64,000 bases of DNA from Paracidovorax wautersii (GTDB taxonomy: Bacteria > Pseudomonadota > Gammaproteobacteria > Burkholderiales > Burkholderiaceae_C): assembly GCF_031453675.1 (NCBI RefSeq), contig NZ_JAVIZX010000001.1, positions 4,052,001 to 4,116,000 on the forward strand. The letters are read 5' to 3'. The translations under genes were made by a program, and so were the position numbers. Positions 40,429-50,711 of the stretch are shown piece by piece; position 1 is the first letter of the stretch, and every line of letters starts with the position of its first letter. Under the pieces are notes generated by a model. The model ran no database searches and was not told the origin of the DNA. It worked only from the letters and a program-made list of their open reading frames with translations.

Positions 40429-40962
40429 TCAAACGCCGGCGACGGCGGGCTGCGGACGCAGCCGCACCGGCCCCGAACGCGCTTCGATCTGCTGCCGCAC
40501 TTCCTTGCGCAGGCCCAGCGTAAAGCCCAGTTCGGCCGCCACGAACAGGGGCCCGATGAGCAGGCCCACCAGATCGTCCACGAAGGCCGGCTTGCGCCCC
40601 TCGTAGTGATGCCCGACGAACTGGATCACCCAGCCGACCACGAACAAGCCCATGCCTGCGCCCAGCCACAGCGCGGTCGCCTGGCCGGCCAGCCACTGGC
40701 CCACGGCCAGCATCGCCGCCAGCACCAGGGCCATGGTGGCGCCGTAGCGGGTGTCCAGGCGGAAGTAGAACAGGCAGCTCGCCAGGGCCGCCAGTAGCGC
40801 CAGCGACAGCGGCAGGCCGCCCACCGTCCACGCCGGCCGCGACAGCAGCACGGTCACGGCCAGCATGATCATGGGCACGCCCACGAAATGGGTGCGGATG
40901 TTGCGCGGGTCGCGGTGGTAGTCCGCGTACTGCGACAGGTGGTCGATGAGGTTCTTGCGCAT
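40429..40962 (-). CDS. Mpo1-like/DUF962 membrane protein
   Basis: 177 residues of the DUF962 family, whose yeast member Mpo1 is an Fe(II) dioxygenase that alpha-oxidises 2-hydroxy fatty acids. The conserved His motifs are visible: YHRDPRNIRTHFVG near 15-28 and VGHHYEGRKPA near 115-125. Four hydrophobic segments lie between and after them. The bacterial function is inferred only from the family. It is divergent from the Crp-type regulator across 148 bp. Confidence 0.85.
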   Translation of the reverse strand: MRKNLIDHLSQYADYHRDPRNIRTHFVGVPMIMLAVTVLLSRPAWTVGGLPLSLALLAALASCLFYFRLDTRYGATMALVLAAMLAVGQWLAGQATALWLGAGMGLFVVGWVIQFVGHHYEGRKPAFVDDLVGLLIGPLFVAAELGFTLGLRKEVRQQIEARSGPVRLRPQPAVAGV

Positions 40963-41110
40963 GCCGGTCTCCTGTGTCGTGTCGTCGTTGTGCCCGGGCC
41001 TGCCCCGGGATGGCCCTCTGTCCCGGGGCGGCTGGGTGGCCGAATAATCGGCCGCGGCAGGCCTTGATGTCTGTCAGGCAGCCGACACAACCCCTCCCGC
41101 CTCCCACCCG

Positions 41111-41818
41111 ATGAGCACCGTCTCCGATCACCTGCCCACGCTGGCCCGCGGCCGCTGGTTTGCCGGCCTGCCCGCCGAGCTGGCCCAGGCGCTCCTGGGC
41201 ATGGCGCAGCTGCGCGCCCTTCAAGCCGGCGAGGCGCTGTTCCTGCGCGGCGATCCGGCCTGCGGGCTGTATGCCGTGGTGCGGGGGGCCATCGACATCT
41301 CCGGCGCGGGCGGCCACAGCGACCAGGGCCGCGCGGCGCTGCTGACACGGCTGGAGCCACCGGCCTGGTTCGGCGAGATCGCGCTGTTCGACCGGGCCGT
41401 GCGCACCCACGACGCGCGTGCAGCGGCCGCGTGCACGCTGGTGCATGTGCCGCAGGAACCGCTGCTGGCCTGGCTCGACCACCACCCGTCGCACTGGCAT
41501 GCGCTGGCCCTCCTGCTGACCGACAAGCTGCGCACCGCCTTCATCGCCATCGAGGAACTGGCCCTGACGCCCGCACCCCAGCGCCTGGCACGGCGCCTGG
41601 TGATGATGGCCGAGGGCTATGGGCAGTGGAGCGGCAGCGCACCGGCATCACGCCGCAGCATCGCGCTGTCGCAGGAGGATTTGTCGCTGATGCTGTCCAT
41701 TTCGCGCCAGACGGCCAACCAGATCCTGCGGGACCTGCAGGCTCGCGGGCTGGTTCGCGTGCACCGGGGAGCCATCGAGATCTGCGACTTGGATGGGCTA
41801 CGCGCCGCGGGCGGGTAG
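41111..41818 (+). CDS. Crp/Fnr family transcriptional regulator
   Basis: 235 residues. An N-terminal cyclic-nucleotide-binding-like beta roll (about 15-130, FLRGDPACGLYAVVRGAIDIS and WFGEIALFD) precedes the dimer helix and a C-terminal winged HTH (about 178-225, LSQEDLSLMLSISRQTANQILRDLQARGLV). No N-terminal cysteine cluster, so it is not an oxygen-sensing Fnr. No CRP-type operator was identified nearby. The divergent Mpo1-like gene is a candidate target. Confidence 0.92.
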   Translation: MSTVSDHLPTLARGRWFAGLPAELAQALLGMAQLRALQAGEALFLRGDPACGLYAVVRGAIDISGAGGHSDQGRAALLTRLEPPAWFGEIALFDRAVRTHDARAAAACTLVHVPQEPLLAWLDHHPSHWHALALLLTDKLRTAFIAIEELALTPAPQRLARRLVMMAEGYGQWSGSAPASRRSIALSQEDLSLMLSISRQTANQILRDLQARGLVRVHRGAIEICDLDGLRAAGG

Positions 41819-41905
41819 CCACATGCGCCCGTCAGCGGGGAAAAGCGGAAAGAAGAAAAACGAAGGCGCCGGGCTCCGCGGAGCGGCAGCGCCGGCCGGG
41901 CCGCG

Positions 41906-42538
41906 TCAGGCCTTCTTGCGCGAGCCCAGCCGCGACTCGGTGCCGGCCATCAGGCGCTTGATGTTCTCCTGGTGCCGCCAGGCCAGCAGCCCCGCCATCA
42001 CCGCGATGGCCACGCCCACGCGGGCATCCATGGTCCAGAACACGCCGCCGAACAACACGTAGTACAGCGGCGCGAACACCGCCGCGGCCAGCGAGGCCAG
42101 CGACGAATAGCGGAAGAAGAACGCCACGATGATCCAGGTGAGCAGCGTGGCCAGCCCCAGCCAGCCGCTGATGCCCAGCAGCACGCCCAGCGCCGTGGCC
42201 ACGCCCTTGCCGCCTTCGAAGCGGAAAAATACCGGCCACAGATGGCCCAGGAAGGCGGCCAGGCCCACCAGGGCCATGGTGCCCTCTTCCAGCCCGTACG
42301 GCTCGCCGAACCAGCGCACCAGCACGACCGGCAGCCAGCCCTTCACGGCGTCCAGCAGCAGCGTGATGATGGCCGCGGCCTTGGAGCCCGAGCGCAGCAC
42401 ATTGGTGGCGCCGGGGTTCTTGCTGCCGTAGGTGCGCGGGTCGCTCAGCCCCATCACGCGGGTGACGATGACGGCGAACGACAGCGAGCCCAACAGGTAG
42501 GCAGCGAGGGTGGCGAGGACGGGATACAGGGCGGTCAA
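41906..42538 (-). CDS. plsY: Glycerol-3-phosphate acyltransferase PlsY
   Basis: Transfers acyl from acyl-phosphate to glycerol-3-phosphate, the first step of phospholipid synthesis. A 210-residue membrane protein with five hydrophobic segments. Conserved cytosolic loops carry [21 protein letters not shown] and [14 protein letters not shown]. The start appears to be TTG at 42538, giving [18 protein letters not shown] as in relatives. Confidence 0.94.
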   Translation of the reverse strand: MTALYPVLATLAAYLLGSLSFAVIVTRVMGLSDPRTYGSKNPGATNVLRSGSKAAAIITLLLDAVKGWLPVVLVRWFGEPYGLEEGTMALVGLAAFLGHLWPVFFRFEGGKGVATALGVLLGISGWLGLATLLTWIIVAFFFRYSSLASLAAAVFAPLYYVLFGGVFWTMDARVGVAIAVMAGLLAWRHQENIKRLMAGTESRLGSRKKA

Positions 42539-42627
42539 GGTGTTGTCTCTTGTCGTGAAGGCGGGTCACCCGCGCGGGCAGGAAGCCTGGCAGGTGCGTG
42601 CGGCGGCACGCCGCGCGCAAAGGCGGC

Positions 42628-43128
42628 CTATTCTGCCAGCGCGCACTGCACCGGCCGCGCACCGAGCCACTGCACGCACACCTGCGGATCGATCTGGACC
42701 AGAAAACCGCGCCGCCCGCCGTTGATGGCGATGCGCGGCAGCGCCAGGATGCTCTCCTCGACATAGACCGGCATGTCGCGCCGCGTGCCGAAGGGCGAGG
42801 TGCCGCCCACCAGATAGCCGCTGTGGCGGTTAGCCACCTCGGGCTTGCACGGCTCCACCGACTTGGCCCCGATCTGCCGCGCCAGATTCTTGGTGGACAC
42901 CTTGCGATCGCCGTGCATCAGCACGATCAGCGGCTTGGCGTCCTGGTCCTGCATCACCAGCGTCTTGACCACCGCATGCTCGTCCAGCCCCAGCTGCCGC
43001 GCCGACTCCGCCGTGCCGCCATGCTCCACGTACTCATACGGATGCTCGGTGAACGCCACGTGGTGCGCCCGCAGCCACTGCGTGGCCGGCGTCTCGCTCA
43101 CATGCGCCGTCTTGTCTTTCTTGGCCAT
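42628..43128 (-). CDS. ybaK: Cys-tRNA(Pro)/Cys-tRNA(Cys) deacylase (YbaK/EbsC family)
   Basis: 166-residue trans-editing factor that hydrolyses Cys mischarged on tRNA-Pro. It has the YbaK fold with the catalytic lysine region VVKTLVMQD near 54-62, HGDRKVSTKNLARQIGAKSV and the GYLVGGTSPFGTR loop near 104-116. Length matches E. coli YbaK. A family A repeat follows its start on the upstream side. Confidence 0.92.
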   Translation of the reverse strand: MAKKDKTAHVSETPATQWLRAHHVAFTEHPYEYVEHGGTAESARQLGLDEHAVVKTLVMQDQDAKPLIVLMHGDRKVSTKNLARQIGAKSVEPCKPEVANRHSGYLVGGTSPFGTRRDMPVYVEESILALPRIAINGGRRGFLVQIDPQVCVQWLGARPVQCALAE

Positions 43129-43134
43129 GATTTC

Positions 43135-43184
43135 AAAAATGATAGCTATTAGCGCTTGACAGATAAGCGCCGAAGGCCATTTTC
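43135..43184 (-). repeat. Family A palindromic repeat, copy 10 (ybaK upstream)
   Basis: AAAAATGATAGCTATTAGCGCTTGACAGATAAGCGCC: inverse orientation, within 7 bp of the ybaK start codon, so it forms most of the 5' untranslated region. Confidence 0.8.
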
Positions 43185-43260
43185 ACCCATAAATCACGGT
43201 CCCTCGCTACGCAGCCGTCGCACCGCTTCGCCAGCGCCGCTGATGCACAAAGACTCAGAA

Positions 43261-43391
43261 GGCCGCGGAGCAGGCCAAGCCAGCAGACGCCGTGGAACGG
43301 GCTTCGCCCGGCCACTGGCGTCGTCCCTCTTCCCATCGCGCAGCGATGAGAGAAGGGGGAAGCGGCGCAGCCGCTCAGGGGGATGCTCCGA
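43261..43391 (+). repeat. Family B long repeat, copy 3
   Basis: 98 bp (43261-43358) are the reverse complement of 11264-11361 with three differences. The right end GGCGCAGCCGCTCAGGGGGATGCTCCGA stops two bases before the stop codon of the aldo-keto reductase gene. No gene is seen in the 264-bp gap. Confidence 0.85.
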
Positions 43392-43392
43392 A

Positions 43393-44454
43393 TCACTGCG
43401 CCGGGTCGCGCAACTCCCACCGGATCGCATCGATCTGCGCCAGCAGCTCCGGCGACAGCGCCGTGCCCCAGGCGTCCAGGTCCTCGTCCAGCTGGGCCAC
43501 GGAGGTCACGCCGATGATGGTGCTGGCCACGCGCCAGTTCTGGTAGCAGAACGCCAGCGCCAGCTGGGTGGGCGTGAGGCCATGGTCGCGCGCGAGCTGG
43601 TTGTAGCGGCGGGCGGCCACCAGCGATTCGGGCCGGCCCCAGCGCTGTTTGCGCACCGATTCGTAGCGCGCGATGCGCGCAGCCTGCGGCGCGCCCGGAT
43701 CGGTGGGCGCGTGGTCGTCGAACTTGCCCGTCAGCAAGCCAAAGGCCAGCGGCGAATACGCCAGCAGGCCCACGTCCAGCCGGTGGCAGCTCTCGTCCAT
43801 GCCGTTTTCCCAGCTGCGGTTGATCAGGCAGTACGGGTTCTGCACGCTGGCCACGCGCGGCAGGCCGTGCTGCTCGGCGAGGCGCACGAACTCATGCACG
43901 CCCCAGGGCGTTTCGTTGGACAGGCCCACGTGGCGCACCTTGCCGGCCTTCACCAGCCCGGCCAGCGCGTCCAGTTGCTCGCGGATCGGCGTCTGCGAGG
44001 TCTCCTTGGCCGGGTCGTAGTACAGCGCGCCGAAGGCCGGCACGTGCCGCTCAGGCCAGTGGATCTGGTAGAGGTCGATCACGTCGGTCTGCAGGCGCTT
44101 CAGGCTGGCGTCGCACGAGGCCACGATGTCGGCCGCCGTCATGCCCTTGCCTTCGCGCACCCAGGGCATGCCGCGCGACGGGCCGGCCACCTTGCTGGCG
44201 AGCACCACCTTCTGGCGCACGCCGGGGCGCTTGGCGAACCAGCGGCCCAGGATGGTTTCGGTGGCGCCATAGGTTTCGGCGCGGGCCGGCACGGAGTACA
44301 TCTCGGCCGTATCGAGGAAATTGACGCCGCGCTCCAGCGCGCGGTCGAGGATGGCGTGGGCATCCGCCTCGTTCACCTGCTCGCCGAAGGTCATGGTGCC
44401 TAGGCAGATGGGGGTGACGCGCAGATCGCTCTGGCCCAGCAAAATCGTGTTCAT
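43393..44454 (-). CDS. Aldo/keto reductase (Tas-like)
   Basis: 353-residue NADP(H)-dependent TIM-barrel oxidoreductase. It has D in FLDTAEMY with the catalytic Tyr, Lys in LASKVAG, His in YQIHWPER, and the C-terminal cofactor site IIGVTSVAQLDEDL. It resembles E. coli Tas, of uncertain substrate. The start MNTILLGQSDLRVT at 44454 is preferred; a longer open frame upstream is unlike the family. The 3' end abuts a family B repeat. Confidence 0.92.
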   Translation of the reverse strand: MNTILLGQSDLRVTPICLGTMTFGEQVNEADAHAILDRALERGVNFLDTAEMYSVPARAETYGATETILGRWFAKRPGVRQKVVLASKVAGPSRGMPWVREGKGMTAADIVASCDASLKRLQTDVIDLYQIHWPERHVPAFGALYYDPAKETSQTPIREQLDALAGLVKAGKVRHVGLSNETPWGVHEFVRLAEQHGLPRVASVQNPYCLINRSWENGMDESCHRLDVGLLAYSPLAFGLLTGKFDDHAPTDPGAPQAARIARYESVRKQRWGRPESLVAARRYNQLARDHGLTPTQLALAFCYQNWRVASTIIGVTSVAQLDEDLDAWGTALSPELLAQIDAIRWELRDPAQ

Positions 44455-44629
44455 GCAGTGCGGCTCATGGATGGACAAGCGGGGCAGTTTACGGCGTGCC
44501 GGCAAAGGCTGCAGGCGCCCGCCGGCACCCGCACAGCCACGCCGGATGCCCGCCCGGCGCGAGCGGGCTCCGCCGCCGCTGTCGCCCCCGGGCCAGCCGG
44601 CGGTCCGGCGCTCCGGAATAATCGCGCGC

Positions 44630-45556
44630 ATGTACCAGCCCCTTCGCGCCTTCCGCTCCGAATTCGTTCCCGTCCGCACGCTCAGCTACCACGTCCGCCT
44701 GTGGGGAGCGCCCACGCCCGGCAGCGTGCCGCTGGTGCTGATGCATGGATGGATGGACGTCGGCGCCTCCTACCAGTTCGTGGTCGATGCGCTGTCCGAG
44801 GCTTTCTTCGCCAACCGCCTCATCCTGGCGCCCGACTGGCGCGGCTTCGGGCTCACCATGCCGCCCGCGCCGTGCGACCACTACGAGTTCTCCGACTACC
44901 TGGCCGACCTGGACCACCTGCTGGACCACTATGCGCCCGGCCAGAGCGTGGACCTGGTGGGCCACAGCATGGGCGGCAACGTAGTGACGACGTATGCCGC
45001 CGTGCGCCCCGGCCGCATCCGCCGCCTGGTCAACCTGGAAGGTTTCGGCATGCCCGACGTGCCCGCCGCCAAGGCCCCGGACCGCTACGCCCAGTGGCTG
45101 GACGAACTGCGCGAGTTCCAGCGCGGCGAAAAGGCCTTGAAGAGCTACGACAGCGCCGACGGCGTGGCCCGGCGGCTGATGAAGACCAACCCCCGCCTGC
45201 CCGCCGACAAGGCCGCCTGGCTGGCCACGCAGTGGGCGCGGCCCGACGCGGACGGCCAGTGGCAGGTGCTGGGCGATGCAGCCCACAAGATCGTGCGCCC
45301 CCACATCTACCGCGCCGACGAGACGCTGGCGCTCTACGCCCGCATCGCCGCGCCGGTGCTGGCCATCGAAGCCAGCGACGACAGCCTGGGCCAGTGGTTC
45401 AAGGGCCAGTACACGCTGGCCGACTACCACGAGCGCCTGCAGCACGTGCCCGACTGCCGCACGGCCCTCGTCGAGGATGCCGCCCACATGCTGCACCACG
45501 ACCAGCCCCAGGCGGTGGCCGCTCTGATCGAAGAGTTCCTGTCCTCGGCCGCCTGA
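44630..45556 (+). CDS. Alpha/beta hydrolase
   Basis: 308 residues with the oxyanion-hole HGWMDVGAS near 40-48, the nucleophile elbow GHSMGGNV near 110-117 (Ser112) and the catalytic His in EDAAHMLHH near the C-terminus. The acid is probably the Asp of EASDDSLG. Substrate unknown. It is divergent from the aldo-keto reductase gene (175 bp between starts). The 177 bp before prfB hold nothing recognisable. Confidence 0.9.
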   Translation: MYQPLRAFRSEFVPVRTLSYHVRLWGAPTPGSVPLVLMHGWMDVGASYQFVVDALSEAFFANRLILAPDWRGFGLTMPPAPCDHYEFSDYLADLDHLLDHYAPGQSVDLVGHSMGGNVVTTYAAVRPGRIRRLVNLEGFGMPDVPAAKAPDRYAQWLDELREFQRGEKALKSYDSADGVARRLMKTNPRLPADKAAWLATQWARPDADGQWQVLGDAAHKIVRPHIYRADETLALYARIAAPVLAIEASDDSLGQWFKGQYTLADYHERLQHVPDCRTALVEDAAHMLHHDQPQAVAALIEEFLSSAA

Positions 45557-45733
45557 GCCAAATCTGCGCCAAACGGCCGCCAGCGCCCGCCCTTCATGGG
45601 CCTTCCGCTATCGTTATTGATATTTCAGATGCGCGATGCCGGTGCGGCAAGCGCCGGCGCGGGGCATTGGTCCGTCCTGCCCCACCGCATGAGAAAATCG
45701 CCGGTTACTTCCCAAGAACACAGGACACGCACC

Positions 45734-46838
45734 ATGGACGCAGAACGCATCAACCTCATCGGCACCACCCTCGAAGACCTGGCTCTGCGCACGCAAGAGT
45801 TACGGAGGTATCTTTGACTTCGATGCCAAATTCGAACGCCTGCGCACGGTAAACGCCTCCCTCGAAGATCCTTCCGTCTGGAACGACCCCAAGAAGGCCC
45901 AGGAACTGGGCAAGGAACAGAAGTCGCTCTCCAGCGTGGTCGTCACGCTGGACAAGCTCACCCGCGAGCTGGCCGACAACGCCGAGCTGTACGAGATGAG
46001 CAAGGAAGAAGGCGATGAAGCGGGCCTGGAGACCATCGAGGCCGAGACCGCCAAGCTGCGCCCGCTGATCGAAGAGCTGGAATTCCGCCGCATGTTCAGC
46101 AACGAGGCCGATCCGCTGAACTGCTTCGTCGACATCCAGGCCGGCGCTGGCGGCACCGAGGCCTGCGACTGGGCCAGCATGCTGCTGCGCCAGTACCTGA
46201 AATACGCCGAGCGCAAGGGCTTCAAGACCACGGTCGAGGAGGAAACCCCGGGCGACGTGGCCGGCATCAAGAGCGCCACGATCAAGATCGAGGGCGAATA
46301 CGCCTACGGCCTGCTGCGCACCGAAACCGGTGTGCACCGCCTGGTGCGCAAGAGCCCGTTCGACTCGTCCGGCGGCCGCCACACCTCGTTCGCCTCGCTC
46401 TTCGTCTACCCCGAGATCGACGACTCCATCGAGATCAACATCAACCCGGCGGACGTGCGCACCGACACCTACCGCGCCTCCGGCGCCGGCGGCCAGCACA
46501 TCAACAAGACCGACTCGGCCGTGCGCCTGACGCACATCCCGACCGGCATCGTCGTGCAGTGCCAGGACGGCCGCAGCCAGCACAGCAACCGTGACGTGGC
46601 CTGGCAGCGCCTGCGCTCGCGCCTGTACGACTACGAGATGCGCAAGCGCCAGGAAGAACAGCAGAAGCTGGAAGACACCAAGACCGATGTGGGCTGGGGC
46701 CACCAGATCCGCAGCTACGTGCTGGACAACAGCCGTATCAAGGACCTGCGCACCAACGTCGAAATCTCCGCCACCCAGAAGGTGCTGGACGGCGACCTCG
46801 ACGCCTTCATCGAAGCCTCCCTCAAGCAGGGCGTGTAA
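45734..46838 (+). CDS. prfB: Peptide chain release factor 2, with programmed +1 frameshift
   Basis: Recognises UGA/UAA stops. The first 27 codons (45734-45814) end in CTT followed by an in-frame TGA (45815-45817). Reading resumes in the +1 frame at GAC 45816 and ends at 46838, giving 367 residues. The recoding site has the classic parts: an internal Shine-Dalgarno-like GGAGG (45804-45808), then TATCTTTGAC. RF2 features include the SPF stop-recognition tripeptide in RKSPFDSSG and the GGQ motif in [13 protein letters not shown]. Low RF2 allows the shift, so the protein autoregulates its synthesis. Confidence 0.96.
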
Positions 46839-46862
46839 GACGCGCCCGGAAAGCCCCAAGCC

Positions 46863-49575
46863 ATGATGCGAGAAGGACAAGCCACGGCCATCCACCGCGC
46901 CGACTACGCTGCCCCGGCGTACTGGATCGACACGGTGGATCTCACGTTCGACCTGGACCCGGCCAAGACCCGCGTGCTCAACAAGATGCGCGTGCGCCGC
47001 AACCCCGCCGTGCCCGCCGCGCCGCTGCGCCTGGACGGCGACGAGCTGAACCTGGCACGCGTGCTGGTCAACGGCGCCGGCACGTCGTTCAAGATGGAAG
47101 GCCGCTGCCTGGTGCTGGAGAACCTGCCGGAGGGCGACGCGCCCTTCGACCTGGAGATCTTCACCACCTGCTGCCCCGAAAAGAACACGCAGCTGTCGGG
47201 CCTGTACGTGAGCCAGGGCACGTTCTTCACGCAATGCGAGGCCGAGGGCTTCCGCCGCATCACCTACTTCCTGGACCGGCCCGATGTGATGGCCAGCTAC
47301 ACCGTGCTGCTGCGCGCCGACAAGGCCCAGTACCCAGTGCTGCTGTCCAACGGCAACCTGATCGAGCACGGCGAGCTGGACGGCGGCCGCCACTTCGCGC
47401 GCTGGCAGGATCCGCACAAGAAGCCCTGCTACCTGTTCGCGCTGGTGGCCGGCAAGCTGGTGGCACGCGAGCAGCGCATCCCGCGCGCGCAGCGGCAACG
47501 ACCATCTGCTGCAGATCTACGTGCGCCCGGGCGATCTGGAGAAGACCGAGCACGCGATGAACTCCCTCATGGCCAGCATCGCCTGGGACGAAGCGCGCTT
47601 CGGCCTGCCGCTGGATCTGGAGCGCTTCATGATCGTCGCCACCAGCGACTTCAACATGGGCGCCATGGAGAACAAGGGCCTGAACATCTTCAACACGAAG
47701 TACGTTCTGGCCAGCCAGGCCACGGCCACGGACGTGGACTTCGCCAACATCGAAAGCGTGGTCGGCCACGAGTACTTCCACAACTGGACGGGCAACCGAG
47801 TCACCTGCCGCGACTGGTTCCAGCTGTCGCTCAAGGAAGGCCTCACGGTCTTCCGCGACCAGGAATTCAGCCAGGACCTGTCGGGCGGCGCATCCGCCCG
47901 CGCAGTCAAGCGCATCGAAGACGTGCGCGTGCTGCGCACCGTGCAATTCCCGGAAGACGCCGGCCCGATGGCCCACCCCGTGCGGCCCGACAGCTACGTC
48001 GAGATCAACAACTTCTACACCGTCACCATCTACGAGAAGGGCTCGGAAGTCGTGCGCATGCAGCAGACCCTGGTGGGGCGCGAAGGTTTCGCCCGGGGCA
48101 TGAAGCTGTACTTCGAGCGCCATGACGGGCAGGCCGTGACCTGCGACGACTTCGCCCAGGCCATTGCCGACGCCAACCCGGACAGCGATCTGGCCCGCCT
48201 ACTGCCGCAGTTCAAGCGCTGGTATGCCCAGGCCGGTACGCCGCGTGTACGAGCCACCGGCACGTACGACGCTGCTGCCCGCACCTACACGCTGACGCTT
48301 GCCCAGAGCTGCGCCCCCACGCCCGGCCAGCCCACCAAGGAACCGTTCGTGATCCCGGTCGCGCTGGGCCTGCTGGGCGAAAGCGGCCGGCCGCTGCCGC
48401 TGCAACTGGAAGGCGAAGCCGCCGCCGGCGCTGCCGACCGCACCGTGGTGCTGACCGAGGCCCAGCACACCTTCACCTTCGTGAACGTGGACGAGCCGCC
48501 CGTGCCGTCGCTGCTGCGCGGCTTCAGCGCGCCAGTGCTGCTGGACATCGACTACAGCGACGACGCCCTGCTCACCCTGCTGGCGCATGACACCGACGCC
48601 TTCAACCGCTGGGAGGCCGGCCAGCGCCTGGCCCTGCGCATTGCTATCAATACAATAGCTGACAGCGCAATCACCGTAAGCGCTGGCGGCCAAATCGACC
48701 ACAATCTACTACCGGAGCGATTCGTGGCCGCCATGCGCGATGTGCTGCGCCACCCGACGCTGGACGCCGCCTTCAAGGAGCTGGTTCTCACCCTGCCCTC
48801 CGAAGGCTACATCGCCGAACAGCTGGACGTGGTGGACCCACAGCGCATCCACGCCGTGCGGGAAGCCCTGCGCGCGCAGCTGGCCACGGCCCTGCAGGCC
48901 GACTGGGCCTGGGCCTGGGAGCAGCACCACGACACCGGGGCCTACCGCCCCGACGCCCTCTCGGCAGGGCGCCGCGCCCTGGCCGGCATGGCGCTGAGCA
49001 TGCTGTGCCTGGCGGCACGCCCGTCGGGCGACACGGTCTGGCCCGGCAAGGCCTACCAGCGTTTCAAGGACGCCGGCAACATGACGGACCGCTTCAACGC
49101 GCTGACCGCCCTGGTGACCAGTGGCCATGACTTGGCCCAGCCGGCGCTGGCGCGCTTCCACGCGCTGTTCAAGGACGACGCCCTGGTATTGGACAAATGG
49201 TTCGCGCTGCAGGCCGGCACGCCCGACCGCGGCGGCAACGTGCTGCCCGCGGTCAAGCAGCTGATGAAGCATGCCGACTTCAGCATCCGCAACCCCAACC
49301 GGGCGCGCAGTGTGATCTTCAGCTACTGCAACGCCAACCCGGGCGGCTTTCACCGCACGGACGCGGCCGGCTACGTGTTCTGGGCCGACCGCGTGCTGGA
49401 GCTGGACGCCATCAACCCGCAGGTTGCCGCCCGCCTGGCGCGCGCGCTCGACCGCTGGAAGAAGCTGGCCGAGCCCTACCGCACGGCCGCCCGCGAAGCC
49501 ATCGCCCGCGTGGCCGCCAAGCCCGACCTGTCCAACGACGTGCGCGAGGTCATCACCCGCGCGCTGGCCGACTGA
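46863..49575 (+). pseudogene. pepN: Aminopeptidase N, interrupted by a single-base frameshift
   Basis: M1 family zinc aminopeptidase. The first part (46863 to about 47480) and the second part (about 47483-49575) lie in different frames. Removing one C from CCC at 47480-47482 restores RARSGNDHLLQIYVRPGD and a 903-residue protein. Catalytic parts are intact: the GAMEN exopeptidase motif near 260-264 and HEYFHNWTGNR with the HExxH zinc ligands near 301-311. Residues about 594-611 are encoded by a family A repeat. This is either a recent loss of function or a sequencing error in a GC run. It lies 24 bp after prfB. Confidence 0.85.
48643..48695 (-). repeat. Family A repeat, copy 11, inside pepN
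   Basis: GCTATCAATACAATAGCTGACAGCGC, then AAGCGCTGGCGGCC, in inverse orientation. It is translated in frame as AINTIADSAITVSAGGQ, between the M1 catalytic domain and the C-terminal helical domain. Confidence 0.75.
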
Positions 49576-49616
49576 CCGGCCCGACCGATTCCCACCATCC
49601 CACAAGGAACCCGTTC

Positions 49617-50624
49617 ATGACCGAACGCATCAGCCTGACCCGCTACCTCGTCGAACAGCAACGCGAGGACGGCCGCATCCCGCCGCAGTTGCGCCTGCTC
49701 ATCGAGGTGGTCGCCCGCGCCTGCAAGCGCATCAGCCTTTCCGTGAACAAGGGTGCGCTGGGCGGCGTGCTCGGCACCGCCAGCAGCGAGAACGTGCAGG
49801 GCGAGGTGCAGAAGAAGCTGGACATCATCGCCAACGAGGTGCTGATCGAAGCCAACGAATGGGGCGGCCACCTGGCCGCCATGGCGTCCGAGGAAATGGA
49901 CGGCATCTACGTGGTGCCCAACCGCTACCCGCAGGGCGAATACCTGCTGCTGTTCGATCCCCTGGACGGCTCCTCCAACATCGACGTGAACGTCAGCATC
50001 GGCACCATCTTCAGCGTGCTCAAGAAGCCCGAAGGCCACCCCGGCGTAACCACGGACGACTTCCTGCAGGCCGGTGCCCACCAGGTCGCGGCCGGCTACT
50101 GCATCTACGGCCCGCAGACCACCCTGGTGCTGACCGTGGGCGACGGCGTGGCCATGTTCACGCTGGACCGCGAACAGGGCTCCTTCGTGCTGGTGCAGGA
50201 AAACGTGCGCATTCCTGAAGACACCAAGGAATTCGCCATCAACATGAGCAACATGCGCCACTGGGACGAGCCGGTCAAGCGCTACATCGACGAATGCCTG
50301 GCCGGCAAGGAGGGCCCGCGCGGCAAGGACTTCAACATGCGCTGGATCGCCAGCATGGTGGCCGACGTGCACCGCATCCTCACGCGCGGCGGCGTGTTCC
50401 TCTACCCATGGGACAAGCGCGAGCCGAACAAGCCCGGCAAGCTGCGCCTGCTGTACGAAGCCAATCCCATGGGCTGGCTGGTCGAACAGGCAGGCGGCGC
50501 CGCCACCAACGGCCGCCAACGCATCCTCGACGTGGTGCCCCAGCAATTGCACGAGCGCGTCAGCGTGATCCTGGGCTCGAAAAATGAAGTCGAGCGCGTG
50601 ACGAGCTACCATTCCGGTATATAA
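49617..50624 (+). CDS. fbp: Fructose-1,6-bisphosphatase, class I
   Basis: Gluconeogenic phosphatase producing fructose-6-phosphate. It has 335 residues. The metal/phosphate signature [20 protein letters not shown] lies near 108-127. A second Asp/Glu site SEEMD lies near 91-95, and the C-terminal [14 protein letters not shown] is present. Its last codons contain the promoter of the following tRNA-Thr. The start is 41 bp after the pepN stop. Confidence 0.96.
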   Translation: MTERISLTRYLVEQQREDGRIPPQLRLLIEVVARACKRISLSVNKGALGGVLGTASSENVQGEVQKKLDIIANEVLIEANEWGGHLAAMASEEMDGIYVVPNRYPQGEYLLLFDPLDGSSNIDVNVSIGTIFSVLKKPEGHPGVTTDDFLQAGAHQVAAGYCIYGPQTTLVLTVGDGVAMFTLDREQGSFVLVQENVRIPEDTKEFAINMSNMRHWDEPVKRYIDECLAGKEGPRGKDFNMRWIASMVADVHRILTRGGVFLYPWDKREPNKPGKLRLLYEANPMGWLVEQAGGAATNGRQRILDVVPQQLHERVSVILGSKNEVERVTSYHSGI

Positions 50625-50625
50625 T
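50598..50625 (+). promoter_or_regulatory. Predicted promoter of tRNA-Thr, overlapping the fbp stop
   Basis: A consensus TATAAT (50620-50625) spans the fbp stop codon TAA (50622-50624). A GTGACG -35 (50598-50603) lies 16 bp upstream. The tRNA starts 11 bp after the -10. Confidence 0.65.
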
Positions 50626-50635
50626 TCAAGTCTTC

Positions 50636-50711
50636 GCCGGTGTAGCTCAGTCGGTAGAGCAGCTCATTCGTAATGAGAAGGTCGGGTGTTCGATTCATCT
50701 CTCCGGCACCA
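50636..50711 (+). tRNA. tRNA-Thr (anticodon CGT)
   Basis: 76-nt cloverleaf with encoded CCA. Acceptor GCCGGTG/CTCCGGC with one U-U mismatch, anticodon stem GCTCA/TGAGA (last pair non-canonical) holding TTCGTAA, T loop TTCGATT. Everything from the anticodon loop to the terminator is duplicated at 53611-53698, making this the integration site of a small element. Confidence 0.95.

Noticed and set aside
45815-45817. In-frame TGA in prfB as evidence of a pseudogene
   Set aside because: The internal Shine-Dalgarno and CTTTGAC slippery site match the known programmed frameshift of RF2.
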